Assembly: GCA_026874595.1 (NCBI GenBank)
Contig: CM049318.1
Location: 23,190,456 to 23,254,455, forward strand
Length of the DNA stretch: 64,000 nucleotides
Reading direction: 5' to 3'
Source: Sipunculus nudus
Lineage: Eukaryota; Annelida; Sipuncula; Golfingiida; Sipunculidae
Positions 24,880 to 38,820 of this stretch are shown piece after piece. Every line of letters begins with the position of its first letter. Position 1 is the first letter of the stretch. The position numbers and the translations under genes were made by a program. Under the pieces are notes generated by a model. It made no database searches and was not told the DNA's origin. It was given only the letters and a program-made list of their open reading frames with translations.

Positions 24880-26560
24880 ATAATTTTTTTTCGTACCACA
24901 CACCAACCTGGATGATATGTATCACCCAACTAGCTACAGGAATACGTTTTTGTTTTTAGTCAATTTAAAATATTAAGAGGGGCTATTTCTAAATAGTAAT
25001 ATTTAACTATGGAATTTCAATGATGCTCAAGATGTATATACTACGCACACATGCATTTCCTTACACCGAACTATATCGATCCATGTTAAACATGAGAAAT
25101 TTAAATCTTTAACCCTCTTTTACTCTGTATATAACAGCTGATCATCAGTTTCAATATTTAGGGATGAAATTATCACTTACTGGCTACATGCATATATTTA
25201 ATTTCAAATTTATATGAGGAACTTTGTTTCTTAATAGTCAATATTTTATATAGTATTTTATCGATGCCCGACACCCACTTAACATTTAGATTCTTATAAA
25301 AACAGTGATTAATATAAACCATGAGAAAAAATTAATTCGTAACATCCTATATTGCAACTATAATTATAAGTCTTAAGCCTGTCCTGAGAAACTTATATAC
25401 ATACATTATGCGGGGCCGAGCAGATGAGGTATCAAATTTAGGAGAAAGGGGCTAGGCTTAGATTAAAACAAGTGCATGAAGACGTACAGGACAAGTGAAA
25501 ACAGGGTTACCATCAACAGACATGCATTATCACAAACGTAGGTTGCCATGTAACATTGATAGCGTCCTTGATAACCATGAAAACCTGAACGAAACAGTGT
25601 TCTTCATGAAAAGTTGTTCAATGCTATCGATGCTACGTGACAATCAATACTAACGTTACGTGTACGGAATAATGAATTAATCAGGCTGCTCAAAAGAGGA
25701 ACACGTTTGCTAACTTATTAATCATGAAATATAAATAAAAGAACATATATGTTCAGTTATGACAATATCCTTAAAACATGTTTCGAAAAAAAAAATATAA
25801 TATTGAAGACTATAAAGAAAGTAAAACACGTCGTTATAACTTTTAATAACAGTTTTTTTTTCATGTTTCGTTATATCCTGTTATAATCAATAGGAAGACG
25901 TGTTAATTTTTTTTCGATTGCATTGAAATATTAAATTTTAAAATTTCACATGAAATGTCATATATCATAAAATTTCTCATATTAATTTTTTTTTCAAAAC
26001 TATATTAAATTTCACATTAAAATTTCAGTATCATCCATTTCTTCATGAACCTGATCCATCAATTGCTCTTCCAGGAAATCTTCATGTAGGCCTCCAGATC
26101 AAAGTTTCTGCTAAGTACACGTAGTATATGTCATGGAACAGCAGGCAACTTTTCCAGGAAAAAAAAAGTTGTCCCATGGTGTCCAAGTATGTGTATACAA
26201 TAGTTAAAGGGGGCCCGTTATGATTTAGTTCCGATTTTGCTTTTACTTTAGTGTAAAATTTCAGCTATTTCATGCATAACTTTTCTTTGGGTATATTAAA
26301 GTATGTCAAAGACCACTCAGTAAGAAGAAAAAATGATGAGAAAATTTTAAAAAAGCGCCTGATATGGGGACACAAACCCTGCGCGGGAAGATAGTGATAT
26401 GAAATTTTAATTGATAACTTGTGTTATTCCTTGGAACTTTTTTACTGAATATTTTGAAAAAATGCCTGGACATTGTGGTATATTGCTGTACTTGACTATA
26501 AACATAACTTACAACAACCATGCCCCTTCCCCTATGATGTACGTAGGTCTGCGGACACTT
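24880..26560. other. No gene seen
   Basis: Very AT-rich with several poly-T and poly-A stretches (25788, 25852, 25910, 25985). It includes neighbouring AAATTTCACAT-type short repeats at about 25940-26030. Confidence 0.55.
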
Positions 26561-28466
26561 TTCAGGGAAACGGCATATGGGTAACGGATTACGCTCGACA
26601 GATGGATAAGCATTCTGATGCCAAGTCTAACCCAGTCCAATCGGAACATGTGTGGTTTAAAAGAAGACTGCCTACATTATAGAGCGGTGACCATTCGGGT
26701 TGTGATCATTCGTTTTATACGAGTTTGCTGTTCCAGATTAACAAATGAATTACATGCTTTAACTCTAAGACACCAAACTGACACATCGACCTACAAAATA
26801 ATCAGATGGAGTAAACCATACAAAAGAAAAACGTTTAAATGATTTCCATCGAGGGAAAATTGATCTGGTTTCAAATATGGACGCCCCATACATTTGTGAT
26901 AACTGCAGGGTTGTTGATTTTTTTTTATTTAAAAAAAAATTAAATCGGATTTATTTGATTTAAATCAGATTTTTTTATTTAAATCGATTTTTTTAAATTT
27001 TTTTAATTAAAAAAATATGGTCATACACTCTAAAAATGACGTTTCACAGATGTTTTACATGATGTTTAGCATGTGTTGTATGCAAACATGTTTCAAATTT
27101 AAACATGTTTCAAAACATGTTTTACCGTTATTTTCAAAATTGGGTCCATTGAAACATCATGTTAGGTCGTTACATGTGTGAAACATGTGTAATACATGTT
27201 TTTAGACATGTCTCGCGCGGGAAATTACATTTTACTTGTTTTAACTGCCGTTATTTTTTGCCACTGGTCACGTGACAGGATATTATCCCCATTTATCTGG
27301 AACCAGTTTTATAATAGACTGATTGCCGGTGATCGTGGGAAAGATGAAAACTCCGAGAAAACGGAAAAAGATTTTGAGCAATTACCAAGTCCACCTTGGA
27401 TGATGTTCAGTCTTGGGCGCAGAGAAGGTTTCCTGTAGCAACCCAAAATATAATTTGCCAGAAATCAAAAGGTGAGTCAAACGTTAAGTTTTTGAACAGT
27501 ATTTATATGTATAATATCGCTTATTGAGAACACTTATTCGTGCTTTGTTTTAAATTACGACATTTTTACTTCAACAGAATAGTACAAACCACCCTACAAA
27601 TACAGTAATGAGATAAATCCTATACAGGGTTATGTGCAGGATTTTGGAAAGGGGAGGGGGATCTAACCTTGGGGGGGGGGGGGATTTTCAAAAAAGAAGT
27701 CCTTACTTTTCAAAAGCGAGTGGGATACCCCCCTCCCACACACACACACACACACACACATCCCCTTGAATATAAGACTTTCCAGTGAACTTATTCCATG
27801 TGAGTACAGCACACAATTAAGCAGTAGCATCAATTAATCTTCAAGGGTGGGGGAAGGACCCCCCTCCCACTATATTGATTTCCCTTCAAGTAAGTACATT
27901 TAAGAGGGGGCAATCAGGTAAGCAGGAATGTTAATAACTGTAGCAGTCTTTGAAATTTGGAGTGTTTTTATATTTTAAAAAGTTTCTTTAAAATTGACAT
28001 GTTGTTTTAATATTTTTTAAAGTAAAGCAAGTGATCATTAGCAGCTTTTTATTAGAAACTACTGTACAAAATTCAATGTAGTTCAGCAAAACCATTAGAC
28101 ATCTTTGAGAGACCTTTAGGAACAGATGCTGGAAGGAGCATTGTGGACCCTAGTTTACATGTATAGACTGCTGAGTAGGTAACATATTTATTTTAACAGC
28201 ACTTGATCACATGTGACGTGTGATGAAAATTTTGCTGTTTCAAGAAGTAGGCTATGCAAAGATAATTTTGTAAGATTTTTCAAGGCAATTTTACTGAAAC
28301 CAAGAATTTGAAGATGAATAAGGAAGACATAAGTAATTTGTGATTAGAATGATAAAATTAGCAAATTAAAAACCTGTAACAATGTGCAGTATCATATTTA
28401 TATGCAGCATGTTCAAACACTACCACATGGTTACACAGTTAACAAAATGGTAATTTAAACATCTGA

Positions 28467-29870
28467 TCAAGGCTGAATGTGTGTACATGGGTGAAGGAAT
28501 GGGTTTCAGGGTACCAAGGCCGGATGTGTGAATGGAGTCCAGGTTACCAATGCTGGATGTGTGCACATTTGTGGTGCTTGTGGATTTGGGTCCAGGGTAC
28601 CAAGGCTGGATGTGTGGACATGGATGTTGGTGGAATGGGGCCCAGGGTACCAAGGCTGGATGTGTTACATGGATGTGGATGGAATGGGGTCTAGGGTATC
28701 AAAGCTGGATGTGTGTACATGGTTCTTGGTGGAATGGGGTCTAGGGTACCAAGGTTGGATGTTTGTACATGGATGTTGGTGGAATGTGGTCCAGGGTACC
28801 AAGGCTGGATGTGTGTACATGGATGTCGGTGGAATGGGGTCAAGTTTCCAAGGCTGGATGTGTGTACATGGATGTTGGTGGAATGGGGTCCAGGGTACCA
28901 AGGCTGGATGTGTTAAATGGATGTTGGTGGAATGGGGTCCAGGGTACCAAGGCTGGATGAGTGTTCATGGATATTGGTAGAATGGAGTCTAGGGTACGAA
29001 GGCTGGATGTATGCACTGGGATGTCGGTGGAATGGGGTCAAGTTTCCAAGTCTGGATGTGTGTACATGGATGTTGGTGGAATGGGGTCCAGGGTACCAAG
29101 GCTGGACGTGTTAAATGGATGTTGGTGGAATGGGGTCCAGGGTACTAAGCCAGGATGAGTGTTCATCGATATTGGTAGAATGGGATCTAGGGTACGAAGG
29201 CTGGATGTATGCACTGGGATGTCGGTGGAATGGGGTCTAGGGTACCAAGGCTGGATGTGTGTACATGGAAGTTGGTGGAATGGGGTCCAGGGTACCAAGG
29301 CTGGATGTGTGAACATTGGTTGTGGAGGGGGTAGGGTCCAGGGTACCAGTGCTGGATGCATGTATATGGGTGGTGTTTGTGGAATGGGATTCAGGATACC
29401 AAGTCTGGATGTGTGAATACATGACTGATGGAGGAATGGGGTCCAGGGTACCAAGGCTGGATGTGTGAATATAGGTGTTGATGGAATGGGGTCTAGGGTA
29501 CCAAGGCAAGATGTGTGAATACATGACTGGTTGTGGACTGGGTTTCAGGGTGCAAAGGCTGTGTGTGTGTTCATAGGTGTTTGTGGAATGTGGTCAAGGG
29601 TACCCAGGCTGGATGTGTGTACATGGGTGTTAGTGGACTAGGATCTAGGGTAACAAGGCTGGATGAGTACATTGGTATTAGTGGAATGGGGTCCAGGGTA
29701 CCAAGGCTGGATGTGTGAACATGGATGTTGGTGCTTGGACTGGTCTGGATACCAAGGCTGAATGGGTAAAAATTGATGGTGGTATGGTTTCCAGGGTACC
29801 AAGGATGGATGCGGGTATATGGGTGGTATTGGTGGTTTAGTGGTTTCCAGTTTACCCAAGTTGGAGTGAA
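28467..29870. repeat. Minisatellite, about 50-bp unit, with 198-bp higher-order units
   Basis: About 28 head-to-tail copies of a unit containing GGTGGAATGGGGTC, AGGGTACCAAGGCTGGATGT and a GTACATGGATGTT segment. Units are 49 or 50 bp in the core and diverge toward the right end. Between 28763 and about 29250 a four-unit block repeats every 198 bp. Open frames on both strands here are a by-product of the repeat and not genes. Confidence 0.9.
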
Positions 29871-32800
29871 CTAGGGCATAATATGAATATTTAATTAAGC
29901 AATTCTTGCTTCACTTTTTTTGGATTTTTACACAAATATGCAAATGTTTCCCTCCTGTGCAATTTTTGGTAATAGTTGTTTTCTTGTGTACATATTTGCA
30001 TATAATATATTTAAAATATATATAGTTTTAATCCTCAATTAAATATATAGTACATGTGTTGTTTTTATCCTGTTCTTGTCAATGCCACTGAATAAATAAA
30101 TGATAGATGCTTGCAACAGTTACATATTATTACATTAGAAAGGTATAACTATTGGAGGTCTTATTCTTAAATATCATCATTATGTTACCTGGTGCAAACA
30201 GTATTTGAATAAAATGTAAGAAGTAGACATTTTCATTTTATAAAAAAAAAAACCTCCATATAAATAGCTGTTATTAATTCTTGTTAGACTTGTGTAAATA
30301 TCTAGTTGATGTCATTATATTCCTTGCAGCGGCATGGAAGAATTGTCAGCTGTGTTGCTGACAGTTAATACTATTTTCTCTTTTATTCCAAAATCATCAT
30401 GCAAATAACACCATTTAGCTTCAATCAATTGCTACACTTTTTTCCAGAAAAATGTCAAAGAAGATTCATTTTGTACACAAGAGGGTACAGAACCAACACC
30501 TGTTTCATCGTAGACAATGGAGAAGTGAGGTCAAGTGCTATTTTGAGTGACTCCATGAACATATATTTATTGAAGAATGGTTCAGTATGGAAAACCTCAT
30601 ACTTGCTTCTAGGCTTACCCAGCACAATACATGCAACCTTTCAACCCACTTCAGGAAGAGTGTCTTGAAAATAAAGTGTCTTGCAAGGACAAGTCAACTT
30701 CTTACAAGCTTCTTCCACAGTTTGTGGCTGCATTAAAATAATTTAGTATTTGATTCTTTTGTTACATCCATAGTATTCTACATATGTTCTAAGAAATGTT
30801 TAAGAATTTCAGTATTCACATATGTAAAATGTTTCACTCTTTTTAATGGTAATTGAATTTTACCAACTTTTAGAAAAGTTAAGTGTCACAGTGTTTGATA
30901 AATCACTGTGAACATACAGTAGTTAGTTAATCTTGTACTTTTCATGATTTATGATTTATCATGTATTTCATTATTTGTATGAGGCTTCATTTGCACTGAT
31001 CTTGTGATTATGTTGATGTTCCATATGTGATGGTACAGGCTGTATATGGCAATATGGTAATTTGTAGTATTTAATTGTAATGGTCAATTGCATAATTGTA
31101 AATTTATGAAGCTTCAAGTATTTACAGACAGGGGCCTTGTTTAAGAATTCCAAATTAAATTTTTTATGTAAGTGATACAAACTAAGGATTTGGTATTTTG
31201 AAAATATTAGGTGTTTAATTAAGGTGCTCTCAGTATTGCTCTGATAGATTATTTTGATACACTAATCTGAGTAGCAGCTGATGTGCCTCTCAACTATGCT
31301 GCAGTGCTGAGAAATCTTCAGTCATGCGAGACTTTGTTGATGCCAGTCTTTTCTGCATTTTACTTTACACTTTTTGGCTGTATAATATTTGCTGCAGTCA
31401 GAAATGAAGATAGAAACACTGAAAGTGAATATATTGGCATGTATGAATTATGTAAATGCTCTTTCAAGATCTGAGATCAGTGTTGCTACCTTCTTAAACA
31501 TATAAAATATTATACAGTCAGCTTAATATAATTGTGATATTTGCAATTGTTACACACAGTGCATGCAAAATTTTAATGTATCGGTACATATAATTTGCAT
31601 TTTATAAAAAAGATATTATGCAGGTAATCCTAAGTTGTTTTCTGCTTCAGGATGTGTTTGGTCAGATTCTAGAAAACTGTCCAATATAAAAAAAATATAT
31701 AAAAGGAATTTATACTCCATATAAAAATTGAATGCTCGTAAAATAAAATGCATGCTTCAAGTTTTCTTTTTGAAGAAGAAAGAAATATTAATGTTAAGAA
31801 ATATTTGAACTGATACACTAAAATGTTCTTGTAGCTATAAGAAAATTCAAGAGCAGCTTTCAAAGAGGTTTTTATAAAATAATTGATCTACTTTACAGTT
31901 TTTAGTTCTCTGACTAAGACTCCTTGGGTTTTATGTGTTTAGAATTAAATGCCTGTTTTCTACAAGCTGTATTTTAAATTTTCAGTTGTAAATTGTAATA
32001 GGTTTAAACTTATTTATAATAAATCAAAGCTATGAGAGCAACTACTTTGAGCCATTATTTAAATCTTTTGTATCTGTTTTCTCTTGAATTGTCAACTAAG
32101 TTGATTTCCTAATTAAAATAAATATTGAAATAAAACTTGCAAATGAGTGTATACATTATAGAATTTCATTCAAATCCCTTTATCTAGCTGGGCATTAGTG
32201 TGCATAACACTGGTGCTCGCAATCAGGTATATTGAGTAAACTTTCAAATTATTTCATTTTTAGCTAAACTGGCAATATGTTAACCAGTTTTTAGAAATAT
32301 TTATTACGTTTTTTCTTAATCAAATGGATCGTTTCATCACCAATCTTTTTACCTTATTGCAATTATTAAATTAAATGTGTATTATTATACTTTAGCTCAC
32401 CTCCACTTACTTCCTTATTATATATTTCAAAGGTTTCATACAGTATTATTACACGCATATTACAGTCAGCTAGTTGAAATATTGATACTTATACAAATGT
32501 GTGATTATGGGAGGCTCCAGCCTCTTTCATGTTGTTCATAAAATTGTACAGTCAACACCAAACACACCAAATGTGTAAGTAATACAATTCAGTAGAGCAT
32601 ATTGTGTGTATATTTATATGCTGAGCATTTTAAAATATTAATAAAACATAAAATATTGCCTCATTTCCGTTTACTAGTATTTACAACAGATATTTTCGTT
32701 TCCAATTCCAGCTGAGTGCCATGACCCACAAGTCCCTTGTTAATCATTGTGCAGCGGTTCAGATTTAGTTTGCTAGATTAATTATTGTTGTAATTCATAG

Positions 32801-33297
32801 TTCATAATATTTGTGTTTACAGCTATGGGGAAGACAAAATTGTACCAGTTCTGGTACAATCAGTATTTATATGATAAATACTACATGCAGACAACAGATA
32901 TTTAAATATATACTAAATAAATCTGATCTTACTTAATCATGGTCTGTCATGTAAATAGTAGTTAGGTTGCTGTTGATGTGCATGACTACATCTATTATAA
33001 AAGAAGACTTACAGAAAACTGTATTTCAAATATCATTTACCTGACCTTTTCTGTTATATGTCTGTATTATGCAATCCAATCCAGTAAATTTGTGAATTGT
33101 TTCATCAGAAGCTAATCGTCAGGTTTTCACAATGGTTGCAGTGGGCATCAAACCACAAAGACAAACAACAAATAACTTTTTCTGTGACCTTTAATATTTT
33201 TAAAAATGTTTTATTTTGTAGACATTTTGGAGACATGATGCAAATGCAAATATGCCTTTGATGGGCAAATGTTATATATTTTTTTCTTGGAAAAATG

Positions 33298-33720
33298 AAA
33301 CATGTCTTAAAACATGTCTTATATGTGACATATTTCATATAAAGACATGTAACACTGAGACATGTTTTACTCTTAGTTTAAAACATGTTTCTTAGGAGAA
33401 AACATGTTTCGAAAAATGGGACAAATACACGTTTTAGGCTAAACAAACATTTTAAATAGTTACATGTTTTATGAAAAATGATACATGTCTTAGGACATGT
33501 CTTATATGCGGCATATTTCATATAAAAACATGTAACACTGAGACATGTTTTACTCTTAGTTTAAAACATGTTTCTTAGGAGAAAACATGTTTCGAAAAAT
33601 GGGACAAATACACGTTTTAGGCTAAACAAACGTTTTAAATAGTTACATGTTTAATGAAAAATGAAACATGTCTTAAGACGTGTCTTATATGCGACATATT
33701 TCATATAAAAACATGTTACA
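33298..33720. repeat. About 183-bp tandem repeat inside the right end of the nested element
   Basis: The segment with TTACTCTTAGTTTAAAACAT, AGGAGAAAACATGTTTCG and ACACGTTTTAGGCTAAAC occurs at about 33365 and again at about 33548, nearly identical. A third, more diverged start follows at about 33660. Confidence 0.85.
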
Positions 33721-34034
33721 CAGTGACATGTTTTACCTTACTGTCCATGAAATTTTCTCCGTGTGCGAAACATGTTTTATATAAAAGCATGTTTCAAGAG
33801 GATTAAAAAACACTGTTGAAACATCAGTGAGTCATGAAACATGCTTGAAACATGTTTCGAAAAATGGGACAGAATGGTGTTTTAAATAGAAACATGAAAC
33901 ATGTCCTCAGTTTTAGAGTGTACTTTACAGAATGTAAACTATATTTAGACTGATTTTAGACCAATGATAGTGTTCAAGCACACTTTTGAACATTGTGTAT
34001 TGTAATATTTTACAGAATACTCCAGTAAAGAAAG

Positions 34035-34135
34035 GATTTTAGCTCAGCTGACTATAATATTAAGTCATCTGAGCTATAGTCATGGTCCTTTGTCCATTGT
34101 CCAGCCGTGCGGCCCTTAACAGGGCACGTTTTGAA
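34035..34135. repeat. Fragment of a TTAGCTCA-type dispersed repeat
   Basis: TTTAGCTCAGCTGACTATA and TCATCTGAGCTATAGTCATG form a loose inverted repeat followed by GTCCATTGTCCAGCC. It resembles an abundant bivalve repeat head that I know only by general appearance. Confidence 0.4.
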
Positions 34136-37100
34136 AGAAATATGGACCTACGAATCCAAAATTTTGCATACAGTTAAATGTTCCCAAAATCTGCTACCAT
34201 ATAAAAAATGGGTCACTAGGTTTTAGTTCCCCAAGATGTTAAGAAAAAAACACTTTTTTTTCCTAAAAAAAAACATTGTTACACTTCAAGTCTGCCTTAT
34301 ATCAAAACCACTGATCTTTTTTATCAGTTTTAATATACATATTCTTCTGCTCAAACAAAATGCACTTTGTGAAAAATTAGGAAATATATTTACCCATTTA
34401 ACATGAACATTGCTGAAGCTAGAGTCTTTCTTTTAGGATTATAACTTTATTTTATCAAGATTCAAATGTCTAATCAAAACTAGATCTGATTTTTGCCAAT
34501 ATTTTCATTTATCAGCATTAATAACAAATCAGTACCTTAAATTTTGTCCAACTTTGGCCAAGGCACTATTTTTCTTGTATTCACTATTGATTTAATTTTC
34601 ACAGCATGTATATATAAGGATTTAATCTTTCAAAATTTGTTTTTTTTTTCACAGGAATTTATTAAAAAAAAGAGAAGGTTTAATTCAGGTTTTGAGACAT
34701 CATGTCAAGTATTATTTACATCAGCCATCCCAGTGTAACAGTGTTGTGTAGTGGGTGATGTTATGTAATCACTCCTCACTCCAGGCAGCTTAGCTTTGCT
34801 GGGCTTCAACTAGGTCCAGCTTGGCTTCCCCTCTGCACCCTCCCGCTCCCCAAATTACTTAAACTGTGTTAAAGTACACATTTAATTGTTCCCACACAGT
34901 GATGTATTGCTATTAAAGTGTGGAGCATTTCATTTATTTTTTTTTCATTGTTTATTTTTATTTATTTGGAAAATGTTGAATATTTATTTGTTTTGCATTC
35001 ATATAGATGAAACTAAAAAGTACTGTTAAATCCGACTTCAAGAGGGTGTAACATTCTTTTGAAGTGCCTCTAAAGCAATCGGTATAAAAATGAAAATGAC
35101 TGAATTGAAAATATTGTAAAAAAAGAGAAAAACAGAGAAAAACTAATTTTGTTATAAAAATTGTTATTAAAATTTAAATCAGTGATCTTTTTTTTAAATA
35201 AAGTGATTTAAATCGCGATTTATATCGACGTAATTTAAATCAAACATCCCTGAATAAGTGACATTTTGTTTTACGGGGCGAAAATGACAATGAAGTGGTC
35301 TGGCAGGGGAATACTGTACTGTACAATGACAATGTGTGTTGTCTAAAGCCTGTTAGCTGTCGTTTTTATGGATAGATAGTGAAGAATTACTTATTAACTT
35401 ACTTATAGATGATAACATATTTGTGTAGATACAGTTAGCACATTGAATCTAACTGTTTATGGTAGATAAATAATGTACTATACAATGACAATGTTTGTCT
35501 TATTAAGCGTGTCAGCTGGTCCGGACTTTACCAGCTGGTGCAAGTTGTGGTAGTCTATTTTTTATGGATTGATAGTGAAGCATTACTTATTAATTTATTT
35601 ATAGATAAAATGTAATATGATTGTAATGATCATGTTTTCACAGTGATAAGAAATAATTTGGGCATGCCAAGAAAGCATCAAATACGTATGCGTATTTTAG
35701 CAGTCAGTACCATCGGATATCCGTTTTGCCTAGATAGCCATTACAAATAACACATTTGACCAAACCATGAACTCTATGTGACCTTAATCGCATATTCATT
35801 CAATGTATAATCATGAACAGCGTAGTTGCGAGTAACCAATCAAGTTACATTAGGTAATGTACAGAGCCAATCACCTGGCAAGTGCAAAATTTGCCTAATT
35901 TGGGGGGAGTCTCCCAAATAGAACACGTGTAGACTGTATCAGTACCGTGCCCATATATTTTCATGTATATGCGTTAACGGAGACAGTATGAAAAATAAAT
36001 CTAGGATAGAGGCTGCTTATAATGTCTTACCTTGAACTTAATTCGCATGAAACGATCAAATGTATGGCAAAACACTTCACAATGATTGCGATATATTCAT
36101 CACTGGAGAACAAAGCTATACAAATTCCAAATGATGACGTCATTCAATGCGACCTGATACGCGAACGACTTTTGCGACGTCTGTTGTCTCATAAACAGTT
36201 CTGGCAACCATAAATTGCCAGAATTTATTTGGAATTCAGAAATTTATTTGGAATTTTCTGCCTTTTGAATGTAAATAAACTGATTCTTAATTATTTTTAA
36301 GGCTAAAATATACAAGTATTAAATCCATGTGTTATATGTGTAAACACTATAATTAATTTTTCTTTTGTATGTACTTAGATATCCTAAATGTACTTCTGCA
36401 TACAGTAATTAATTCATCACATAGTTTATGTTTCATACATTCTCCCAGTGTGTATGTTTGTACGGGTTATGCTCTGGTCGGTGATCAATAGCCTTTAACT
36501 AATGTTATTTTGTTTTTAAAACCGACGGAAAATATAGATTTGTTATGTTATGTTATAGATTTGGCAAGCCTTCTGTATATGAGCGTTTTTAGGGCTCATA
36601 AATTAAGCATAATTGGGTCAAACTGGCGGTGCATCCAGGCTGTGATGGTTGAATCAATTCATCACAAGGTTGATAACCTAATTACCGTAGGTTTAGGGGA
36701 CGTTGCATGCTTTCAAACACCAAACTTGATATGCAGTCTCTTTACTTGATAGTTAAAACAGTTACAAGTAGATGAAAGTGGTAATGGGAGCTCTCTCACC
36801 TGAATACACTTTCATACCCTCGACTGTTGCTGCCCCGGGTAGCTCATTTATGGTCATTTTCAATCATTCGAATATGTATGCTGACCTGGAAATAGTGTTA
36901 TCAATTTCAATAAATGATACACTTAACTCACAGGAAGCGTCCTTGTCTTCTGTGATCTAGTCTCTTGCCGGTTGTATCTGTCCATAAAACGTGTGTATTT
37001 TACCCGTTGTAAACATGTTTTAATCTAACATATTTTAATGTCTGAGTTAACCCTGAGGGGACACAAAGCATAAACGCTCGTTATAAATGCTTTTTGTAAA

Positions 37101-37899
37101 TTAATCGGCTGGATATGCGTTTCACGTGTTTATTCACAGTTTTATGTCAAAGTACTTACTGTATCAGTTGTTTACCGAGACGGGTGTTTATTTATTACAT
37201 ATAAAGGCTATGAATAATTACTCAAGTTTCATCCAAGTGTGAAGAAAAGTTGGTTTTACTGGCTCTTGGGTAAGCGGCGTCAGTATAAAACGATAAATGA
37301 GAATATAAAAAGGCTAAATGATTGTGGTTATCAGTATGGAAATGTTTTTTAACATACCAATTAGAAAAAATTTAAAAATTAAAATAAAACATTGGAATAT
37401 CGAAAAATTAATAAGACGCATTAGATTATATAAATAAATTCAGATTGCAGAATGAGCAAACTCATACAGCGCATACCTCCGCCAACATCTGCATCAGCAT
37501 CCATCCTCGCCTCATAAAACAATCAAACCATACACCGATATCGCACATGAATTCCGTGAAATTCATTGAATCTTTAGTTAATATCGAGTAATAACTTAAT
37601 CAGAGACAAAAGTGTATCACCCATTCTTCAATAAAGATTCAATGAAAATCACGAGAAACGTTTGGTGCGTTTCTGTTGTGAAAAACTTATGAAGACGTAT
37701 ATTGTGTATGGTTTCGGGGGGCCTTTATAATGAAGCTGAAAAACGATTGAGTGTAATACATGTGATGTTACTGGGAGGGGTGTTGTTCTGGGTCCCAGCT
37801 CCCTCCCTCGATCAAGAAATTTAGTAAACAGGTTAAAATGAGCGTGATCACCTGGACAGAAAAAAAAATCCACCAGCAAGTTGACTACCCATATATACT

Positions 37900-38820
37900 A
37901 ACGGATTCCTCAATTAGTTTTTATGATGAATAGAATTGAAAATAAAAGAATGCACTGTAGTCTCGTCATGAGCCATATCATGTTATCATGTTGTCATTGT
38001 CACGACATACAACTTCTACATGACGTTAACGTCCTCATACCGACCACACTACTTTTGTGTCACTCTGAACGTTAAACTTAAGGTATCTGTCCATAACATG
38101 CTCGGAATTGACAAAAGAGCAAGGAAGAAGTTATTACATGATGGGATAAATCCGTTTTATTCTGTAGATATTCCACGGGCAAAAAACAGGAAATGGTAGG
38201 CAAAACGGGACGAATTTGAATGGTTTCAGATCGAGATGACCATTCTACATTCCATACGTTTCAACATATATTTATTTTTCGTTTTTTTTTTTTGTTGACC
38301 TTTCGTTTCGCACAATGTCAAACGAATTCAACGAGGACCAACGACCAACGACCGATCACATGGGCGCCTCTCATCTTCGGTGCGGAGTGTAAAAGACCGC
38401 ATTATAGATTAACCGTCTTTGAAACGCTTAATGACTTTTTCAACATAGTCTTTACTTAAATAAGTTTACTGGCCTTTATTGATTTGGTTCAATCTTAATG
38501 TATTTCTAGTATTAAGGTCGTTCTTGAATTATAATCAAATTTTGTGATCAGCTCTGGCATACGGTGAATAAAGTCCCGAGTGTCGGGTATTGTAACAGTT
38601 GTCTCATTATTTGCCACCAGATGTCAGCACCATCGCACTTTATGCACATTTAATTACTTTTCAGGCCAGACTGCGATTGAGATGAAACCACCCATTATTG
38701 GCTGTTGTGTGCTGGGGATTAGGACAAAGACTAGCGCATTTTGTGAACAACTATTTAAAGTCGAAGAATCCTTTAACCTGTCATTCCAATTATCTAGGGC
38801 TATTAAATGGGAACCTAAAT
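37900..38820. other. Spacer between X copy 2 and Y copy 2; no gene seen
   Basis: Short frames only; no element ends recognised. Confidence 0.5.

Larger units (their letters stand above)
27024..33922. mobile_element. Nested 6.9-kb CACTA-like element with subterminal repeats
   Basis: Inverted ends TACACTCTAAAA (27024-27035 and 33911-33922), so the ends read CACTC flanked by TA. Dense subterminal arrays of the palindrome-like ACATGTTT/GAAACATGTTTC occur inside both ends (27045-27210; 33290-33910). CACT-type ends plus subterminal repeats are how CACTA/EnSpm elements are organised; the assignment is inference, since no transposase is recognised. The interior is mostly AT-rich DNA plus the 28.47-29.87 kb minisatellite. 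Confidence 0.55.
26906..35252. mobile_element. 8.3-kb TIR-bounded composite, hAT-like outer element
   Basis: The left end CAGGGTTGTTGATTT and the right end, read on the minus strand, CAGGGATGTTTGATTTAAAT form inverted termini followed by ATTTAAATC-rich subterminal sequence on both sides. The flanking 8-mers GATAACTG (26898-26905) and AATAAGTG (35253-35260) match at 6 of 8. The flanks continue into block X, whose other copy lacks this insert. No complete transposase is seen. A second TIR-bounded element is nested within it. Confidence 0.65.
26560..37900. repeat. Duplicated block X, copy 2 (expanded by the 8.3-kb composite)
   Basis: Partner of 13480-17200. The piece with GTGTCAGCTGGTCC and GATAGTGAAGCATTACTTAT is itself duplicated in tandem here (about 35290-35450 and 35460-35640). 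Confidence 0.65.

Noticed and set aside
27196-27438. Open frame near the left end of the nested element, followed by a GTGAGT donor
   Set aside because: I could not link it to a downstream exon or to any transposase motif, so it stays unannotated.
28420-29859. Several protein-like repeats on both strands (for example VPRLDVCTW-type)
   Set aside because: By-products of a 50-bp minisatellite whose 198-bp higher-order period keeps the frame. Equally long frames occur in several phases.
30399-30668. 89-codon frame after a TTTTTTCCAG acceptor-like site
   Set aside because: No recognisable domain and no matching upstream donor in phase; it may be a decayed transposon exon but that is not supported.
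26880-35285. Extension of the outer inverted ends to include CGCCCC on both sides
   Set aside because: The intervening bases align poorly and differ in length (24 versus 28), so CAGGG is kept as the border; the CGCCCC match may be chance or a shared target preference.
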